64,000 bases of DNA from Ailanthus altissimus (lineage: Eukaryota; Streptophyta; Magnoliopsida; Sapindales; Simaroubaceae), in contig OX327700.1 in the NCBI GenBank assembly GCA_946807835.1, positions 23,720,001 through 23,784,000 of the forward strand. The letters are read 5' to 3'. A program made the position numbers and the translations under genes. This document shows, one piece after another, positions 57,901 to 64,000 of this stretch. A model generated the notes under the pieces. The model was not told the origin of the DNA and did not search any database. It saw only the letters and a list, made by a program, of their open reading frames with translations. Every line of letters starts with the position of its first letter. Positions within the stretch are counted from its first letter, which is position 1.

Positions 57901-58660
57901 CCATCAAATTGATACGCACATAACACTCTCATTTTATAATAATTATAAATAGTCCATCAAAAAACACAAACTAGACACAAACAAATATTGATAACAACCC
58001 ATAAAACTCAACACTTTAATGACATGATAACCACATTACCACAATCAATTATTGACAGCAACATAAATAATGGTTATTCTAACCAATAAAACCCTAAAAA
58101 TATGTACTACATATACTCAACTCTAAAAACTCTAAAACTTTTGTTCAACTTATGAATGAATCATCAATCCATCGAATTCAATTCATAAATTTAAAAAAAA
58201 AACCAAAATCATGAATAAATTCAAAACCCAAAAACCTTCCAACCAACAAATTAATTTTTCAATCTTGAAATAATTTCATAAAGATCCACAAATCATATGA
58301 GAGTCAACAATGTGTTAAGAACCCAATATTTTGCATAATTTCTTTTAGATTGAAATTGATTTACTCACCATAAAATAGGGGCAATGGCTGTAAATAATGG
58401 CTACCCATAATTTTTTTCACTATAAAGTTGTGGATTGTTTGTTATTATTTTGGCCGATAATGGTTCATAGAGGTTTCAAAGAGTCTATTTTGCAATGGTT
58501 TTGAAAGGAGGCTGCTTCGAAGAGAGAGTTTGATGGTACAAGATGAAGTACTCAAGTTCTTTTAACACAAGAGATTTTTCTTTAAAAAAATTAGTAACTT
58601 GTGATTATTTAACTTGCATGTCAGTTTTTCTATTGAATTACTCTTTTGCCCTTTTTCTAT

Positions 58661-58769
58661 CATCTTAAATGGCAACTGCCTAACAAAGAGGAATAAAATT
58701 GAATAATTCAAAACAAAATAGAAAATTTTAGGTATTTGATTAAATTTTAAAGATAAAAATGTCCTTATC
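58661..58769 (-). repeat. Right terminal inverted repeat of MULE
   Basis: Inverse partner of 51664-51772. Confidence 0.6.
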
Positions 58770-59497
58770 TCTTCCAACAATAAATAACAAAGAAATTCTT
58801 GGTTTTAATAATTCAAAAACACTTAATAATGGCAAAAACTAATGTAACTGATTCGATGAATACTCTTACAAAAAATGACATATAATAAAATATTGACGGG
58901 AAAAATTAAGATGAGACAAGGGCATTACATAGTTTATTTTATATATACATTTATTTTAAAATAATTTAACGTAATAAAAATATTAAAACACATCAAAATT
59001 TACGTGAATTGTCTTATTGTAATAGTTGCATATAAATTTTTGTTAGGACTAGCGTATAAATGTCTTTCTATCTTTGTTTCTTTCATCCATCTTAACATTT
59101 TTTAGTTGTTGATTTTATTGCCTCATTTCATTTGTAAGAGTCTTAAGATTCTTTCGTCAACGAACGTAGTGGGCTACTAATTATTGTGTCCTCCAATCAA
59201 ATCACATCTTTATTATTGCAACTATTGTATCCTATTTTACTGTGATATTTGGCATCTACGAGGATTTTGATGGCAACGGCAAATTCAAACACACGACCAA
59301 ACAACCCTACAGTACAAGGCTAAAATTATTGATATTGGTCATGGTTAATGGGCTCTGGGCCATCAAGCCTCTAATTTAGCAAACCTGTGTATTTGTTTTA
59401 ACCCACACATGCATAGTATTCAGCTATCCTTGATAAGAATAAGATGAGTCTCGACCGCTATGCCAATAAAAATTATTTTATGATGTTTTAAAAATTG
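58770..59497. other. AT-rich spacer, nothing recognised
   Basis: No ORF, RNA gene or repeat family recognised. Confidence 0.3.
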
Positions 59498-60332
59498 TAG
59501 TGTCCTTTAAATTTAGGGTCAAGTTCAAATATAAAAATGGGTCCATTTCTTTTTGAAATCTTAGTTTAATTAGAAAATAATTACATTTCTTAAATTATTG
59601 AGTTAATTTAAGTAAAAAATTATTGTCCTTAAATTAATAAATTTACAAGGAAATAATGGTCCCTTAAATTAAAGAATCAAATCATGGATTAATTGGAGTT
59701 TATGATTGTGAGAAAGTTGATTGAAAATTATTAGAATATGATTTGGAGAAGCAAGCCAAGAGCATTAGGTGCACAAAGGTCGAAAACGAATGAAAAATGA
59801 GGAGGTGGTACCCAATCTTGGGCATCGCATCGTTAGGTTGTGGACACCACGATGTCCCAGATAGCACTTGAGAGTGAGCGCTGCGGCCCCCGTTGCAAGA
59901 AAAAGGCGTTTCCATTTTGTTGAGTTTCCTAGTTCCTACAGGTTTCCTTAAAACGATTTCCACATGTTTAGGATTAACCTAGAGCCTATATAAATGCTTT
60001 AAATTGGTTTGTAAACATATCTTTGTGACATGTTTGTGATATCTAAGTGATTTAAGCATTTTTGTGATTCTTAATGAAAAAAATTTATTTTTTATAAGAG
60101 AAAGTGAATTTTCTGTAAGCCTTTCTTATAAAATGCACGTTTTATGAGTGCTTTAAAATTCATTAATAAATGAGTGTGATTTAAATCTAATGTGTGGACA
60201 TAGGCAAGTTGCCGAATTAAGTAAATTATGTGTGTTGTTCTTCTATCTTTTTCTCTCTAAATTCTTAATTATTTAGTTGTTGCAATTTGTATTTTGAATT
60301 TTATTATTTATTTTGATTGCTTCCGCTTCAAC
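59498..60332 (+). mobile_element. Possible decayed LTR
   Basis: TGTAGTGTCC at the left, a TATA-like CCTATATAAATG near 59986, a CT-rich leader and a right end TTCCGCTTCAACA give an LTR-like layout of about 835 bp. A GC-rich spot at 59815-59905 resembles the GC islands in other LTRs. No matching target duplication or primer site was found, so this is tentative. Confidence 0.3.
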
Positions 60333-60359
60333 AATGACATATATGGCCTTCACTCTTTA

Positions 60360-61600
60360 TTTTATGAATGTAGAGACAAGGATTTATCTTCGGTCACTCG
60401 TAGATAAAGTGGAAGACATTGATAAAAAAAGCCTCTGATAAATGTTTGGAAATGTTCATTAGGGTTAACATAAATATTTTGGAAACTCTTAAGCCGACAT
60501 TGCGTGTAGGGGTGGATGGAATGGATGATGTTGTTATCATGGTTCTATGGTATGAACGATTGCTGGAGTTGTATTTCGATTGTGGCCTTCTCAGTTACCC
60601 AGAGAGGAAGTGTCCAATGGGCAAAAGTCAGTTACCCCTCCAAGGGCATGGCTTTTACAGGGACTGAATTAAAGCCGGGGCGCCTGCTAGTAAGGACTTT
60701 AGGAGTAACAAAAGGTCGTGTGAAGGTTATGAGAAAATCTCCAAGCAAAGTCCAATTGAGGCAGTTAAACATGGCCATATGCAATGGAGGCGGAGGTATA
60801 GGGTAGAGAGCAAAGATGGGGCAGACATTGCAGAACCTGGTAAGGTATCTAAGGTTGATGAGATAGACCGAAGACAACAATCTACTCTTCGTCCTGTGGA
60901 TTTAGGGGTTGATACAGTTTTTTTCTCTACTGGCAAGACTTTTCACGGGTCGTGTAACTCAAAAAATATTTGTCAATGTACAATCGAATGGACAATAGGA
61001 GAGTTTGGGCAAGGAGAAAGCTAACTCTGCTTCACTTACATACACCCTTCGATGATGGGAAAGGGAAAGAATTTGTAATTGTTAACTTGGAGAAGCAACA
61101 TGTCTCAACTGCATTAGAATTTCTAGAATCAATGAAGATTGTCAATCCAATTGAGAAGAAGAATCATGTTAAAGACGAAGTTAAGAAAGTAGGCCCCAAT
61201 TCTATTGAAAGGGGAGGCAGTAGTAGCTCTAGCAGTGTGGAGATCAGGACTAGTGCTACTCTAACCGTGGCTGAGACTGAAACACTTGTCAATAAGAACC
61301 AGTTCCAAGGCTTTTTGTGGGGTCTTCAGGTGAGTCTGAGTAAAATAGTAAGATAGCTTTTTATCTAACATATTTTTGGAGGAAAGGAAGAAATTATTAG
61401 ATGTTGCATTCATATCAGTAGTTGAAAAAGCTTTGGTGGGTGATAATCAAAACAAACTAGTGGCAACACCTGCTGACCAGCCAGGTACTGATCACAATGA
61501 GTACATTATGTTAGAACATCGGGTTTGGGCAATACCCGAACATTCTAAATCCTGTGCCAGAGAGTGCAGGAAAGTAGCCCGAATTTGGTATTTTTGATGG
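60360..61600 (+). pseudogene. L1-type LINE ORF1 (nucleic-acid-binding protein), broken
   Basis: The segment at 60419-60667 contains MFIRVNINI...LKPTLRVGV, then WYERLLELYFDCGLLSYPERKC. This fits the plant LINE ORF1 zinc-knuckle domain (FARVCVEIDxxKPLxPxxxV...YExLPxxCFxCGxxGHxxxxC); one Cys and the His are replaced by Tyr. Downstream pieces (60970-61356, 61376-61597) are Ser- and Lys-rich, as in the variable ORF1 tail. The N-terminal domain is largely missing and the frame shifts repeatedly. ORF1 of plant L1 elements binds element RNA. Confidence 0.7.
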
Positions 61601-62520
61601 AGACATTAGCTTTCAAAGAGAAAATGGAGAGTGTTCGGGTTAGATTAGGTTTTATGGGCAAGTTAGTGGTTGAGAGAGTTGCGTGAAGTAAGGGACTTGC
61701 TTTATTCTAGTCTGACTATGGTCATGTCCCCCTTACTTTCCTATTCGAGGTTTCATATTAATGTTTCTACGAAATCACGTTCGGGAAAGCCGTGGAGATT
61801 TACAGGGTTTTATGGGCATTCTAGTTATAGAATTCATGGATGGACATTATTACAACGGCTCGGTTCTCATTTATCATTACTATAGAGGTGTAGAGGGGAT
61901 TTTAATGATATACTGACACAAGATGAGATGAGTGGTGGGGCAACTAGACCATGCTACCCATTAGAAAATTTTCAGAAAGAGATAAATGAATGTGGTTTAA
62001 TGGAGGTGCAGTTTTCGGGTACCAAAATTCACTTGGTGCAATAGTCAGTAAGGTGATAAATTTATTCGAGAGAGATTGGATAGAATATTTTGCAGTAAAA
62101 TGTGGGCTGATTTATTTCCCCATGCTAAAGTTTTCGTCCAGAATTTTGGAAATCCAATCATAGACCCATTTTAGTGGATATTAAAGGAATCTTAGATGTT
62201 AGGAGGGTCGATTGTAGGAAAAATAGGCAGGGTAGATTATATTTTGAAAAGGCATGGGTAAATGAGGAAAAGTGTGGACAGATTGTAAAACTGGGGTGGG
62301 AGGATACAGGTGCAGACTTTGGTGCCTTCCAGGCTAACTTATCTAGAATTGGTTCAACACTTAAAATGGAATCGAGAGAATTATAGATGGACGTCTAGCA
62401 AGATCAAGGGGAAGCGAAAATTATTGCATGAATTAAATGTTGGTCTTGGAGCTAATTCTTGGCCAAAGATCCGTCAGGTAAGAAAGAATAAGATGTTCTA
62501 CGATATAAAAATAAGGTGAC
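61600..62520 (+). pseudogene. LINE ORF2 endonuclease region, broken
   Basis: GKPWRFTGFYGHSS (61670-61885 frame), then RGDFNDIL (usual CIGDFNEIL), GGATRPCYPLENFQ and CGLMEVQFSG match the apurinic/apyrimidinic endonuclease-like domain of plant L1 LINEs in order. Frames shift and stops occur, so it is inactive. This domain nicks target DNA for target-primed reverse transcription. Confidence 0.8.
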
Positions 62521-64000
62521 GAAAATTTAAGAAAAAATTCACTACAGAGAGCTAACAAACAGCGCAAAAAAGGATTGATGGTATTTTTTCTCACAAGGTC
62601 TATGGCAGCAAGATGTTCATCAGATTGGGCAGATTTTGGTGGAGCATTTTAGAAACTTGTTCACTTCAGCTTAGCCATTGGAATATGAGATTTAGCAGGT
62701 TGTAGGCAGTGTGCCCACAAAATCATTTGAAGCAAGCAGAAGATGTATGGATGCTCCTTTCACATCTAAAGATATTCCTGAAGCTGTGTTCCAAATGTTT
62801 CCAACAAAAGCCCCTGGAAAAGATAGTATGCTGGCATTTTTGTTATCAAAAGTTTTGTAATATTAGTAGCAAGGATGTATCGCTTTGTTGCTTGGATTTT
62901 TTAAATAATAAGGGTGACATTAGTTTATTGAATGAGACGTGGATTACCCTAATTCCAAAGTGTTATAAGCCGATTTATCCTATTGAAAATAAACCGATAT
63001 GCTTTGCAATGTTATTTATAAAATTATTTCAAAGGCTTTTTAGCAAATAGGCTCTGAGGTGTTTTAGGTGAAACAATTTTAGAGTCATAAAGTGCTTTTA
63101 TTCTAAGTAAGCTGATAATTAATAATGTTGTTATTGGATGTGAATGCTTACACTTAATTAAACAACAAAGAAAGGCAAAAGAGTGCTACATGGCTTTGAA
63201 ATTGGATATGTCGTAGCCTATGATAAAATTGAATGGGCATTTTTGCATGCAATTATGAGGAAGTTAAAATAGAATAAGATAAATATTTCACACACCACAT
63301 AACTTTGCTACACCATCCTCCCCCAACGCATGGACATATACGACCAACCAAAAGGTTGCAGCAAGGGATCTTTTATCTCTTTATCTTTTTATTATTTATG
63401 TTGAGGGCTTTTCGTCTTTATTCCATCAAGCAAAATATCGAGGGGAAATGGAAAGGTTTAGATGCGAAAGGCAAGGACTGATAATCTCTCATTTCTTTTT
63501 TTGCGGACGATAGCCTTATTTTTTTTTCAAAGGCTAGTTTATCAAATTACCAAGCTATAAGTGGGATTTTGGAGAAGTATGAAAAGGCATCGGGTCAGAT
63601 AGTGAATTCCAGTAAATTTGCTATTTGTTTTAATCATTCGGTCTTAGCTAATAGGGTTCAGAAGCTTGTTAACTGTGTTAGTGTTCAACGGGTGATTTGT
63701 CGTGAGAGGCATCTGGGGTCACCATGTATAACAGGGAAGAAATAATCAAACTTTTTCAACTCCATCAAAGATAAGATTGGAACAAATTAAAAGGTAGAAA
63801 ACCAAACTGTTTTTAGCAGCATGTAGAGAGATTGTGATTAAAGTTGTACTACAGGTTATCCTAACCTATTCCATGAATTTATTTCGCCTCCCCGCATCCT
63901 TACTTAATGGAATTCGTAAGGTATGCATAAAATTTTGGTGGGGAAACAGATGAAAAGAGAAAAATGCATTGTTGTACTTGGGAGAATTTATGCTGTAGAA
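62520..64000 (+). pseudogene. LINE ORF2 reverse transcriptase, broken, runs off the window
   Basis: CCLDFLNNKGDISLLNETWI and TLIPKC (62709-63050), then the catalytic FADDSLIFFSKAS (about 63498-63540), ILEKYEKASGQIVNSSKF and, after a frameshift, KLKG-type and SAACREIVIKVVLQ segments to FRLPASLLNGIRK and FWWG match the RT and C-terminal region of plant L1 LINEs. Several stops and frameshifts. The poly(A) tail and 3' target duplication lie beyond the window. Confidence 0.85.

Larger units (their letters stand above)
51664..58769 (-). mobile_element. Mutator-like (MULE) transposon, decayed, split by solo LTR A3
   Basis: Long, diverged terminal inverted repeats at about 51664-51772 and 58661-58769 (for example GATAATAACATTTTTGTTCC versus GATAAGGACATTTTTATCTT) enclose minus-strand MuDR-type transposase fragments. 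The outermost ends and a 9-bp target duplication could not be fixed by eye. Net length without A3 is about 4.3 kb. No intact transposase. Confidence 0.7.

Noticed and set aside
1..64000. tRNA, rRNA or organelle-derived genes
   Set aside because: No cloverleaf with intact A/B boxes and no rRNA-like GC-rich conserved segment was recognised; tRNA-like words found are primer-binding sites.

Overview
This window is a repeat-dominated stretch of a flowering-plant nuclear genome, most likely a eudicot. It is AT-rich, has no bacterial-style gene layout, and is packed with plant-type LTR retrotransposons (Ty3/gypsy Athila, Tat and Tekay-like; Ty1/copia), a Mutator-like DNA transposon and an L1-type LINE. 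I recognise no complete conventional multi-exon host gene. The only intact protein-coding genes I can support are two antisense passenger genes inside a young LTR element at 16.9-23.8 kb.

Layout. 1-6.6 kb: AT-rich, mostly non-coding DNA with a 39-base C run, a MITE-like inverted repeat, microsatellites, a 56-bp tandem duplication and a cluster of three G-boxes. 6.6-8.7 kb: a decayed Tat-type Ty3/gypsy RT fragment followed by degenerate short-unit repeats. 8.7-41.8 kb: one large nest. An old Athila-like element (family D, minus strand) carries a copia-type solo LTR (B1) in its left LTR. Its internal region carries the young gene-bearing element (family A). Its right LTR fragment carries another copia-type LTR (B3). 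B3 is split by a full-length Athila element (family C, 26588-40005, minus strand), whose own 5' LTR is split by a further copia-type solo LTR (B2). 41.8-51.5 kb: degenerate repeats, then a broken minus-strand Ty1/copia element (gag, protease, primer-binding site). Its 5' LTR (B4) has received two more solo LTRs, E and A2. 51.7-58.8 kb: a decayed MULE transposon with terminal inverted repeats and transposase fragments, split by solo LTR A3. 60.4-64 kb: a decayed L1-type LINE on the plus strand that runs off the window.

The element at 16915-23827 is the most interesting object. It has a 5-bp target-site duplication (TTAAG), TG...CA ends, a tRNA-iMet primer-binding site, a polypurine tract and a trace of a C-terminal chromodomain, which point to a non-autonomous relative of Tekay chromoviruses. 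Its interior lacks gag-pol. Instead it carries, on the opposite strand, an intact intronless LONELY GUY (LOG) gene for a cytokinin-activating phosphoribohydrolase and an intact 316-aa ORF of unknown family. Each ORF has a TATA box about 50-65 nt upstream, and both proteins end in an EAR-like motif (DLNLTP and LDLSL). Its 5' LTR is internally deleted and has lost the LTR promoter, yet the LTR parts still shared look identical, so the insertion is recent.

The nesting order, read from target-site duplications, is a relative clock: D older than B3, B3 older than C, C older than B2; B4 older than E and A2; the MULE older than A3. All boundaries and homologies were read by eye. No alignment or database search was run.
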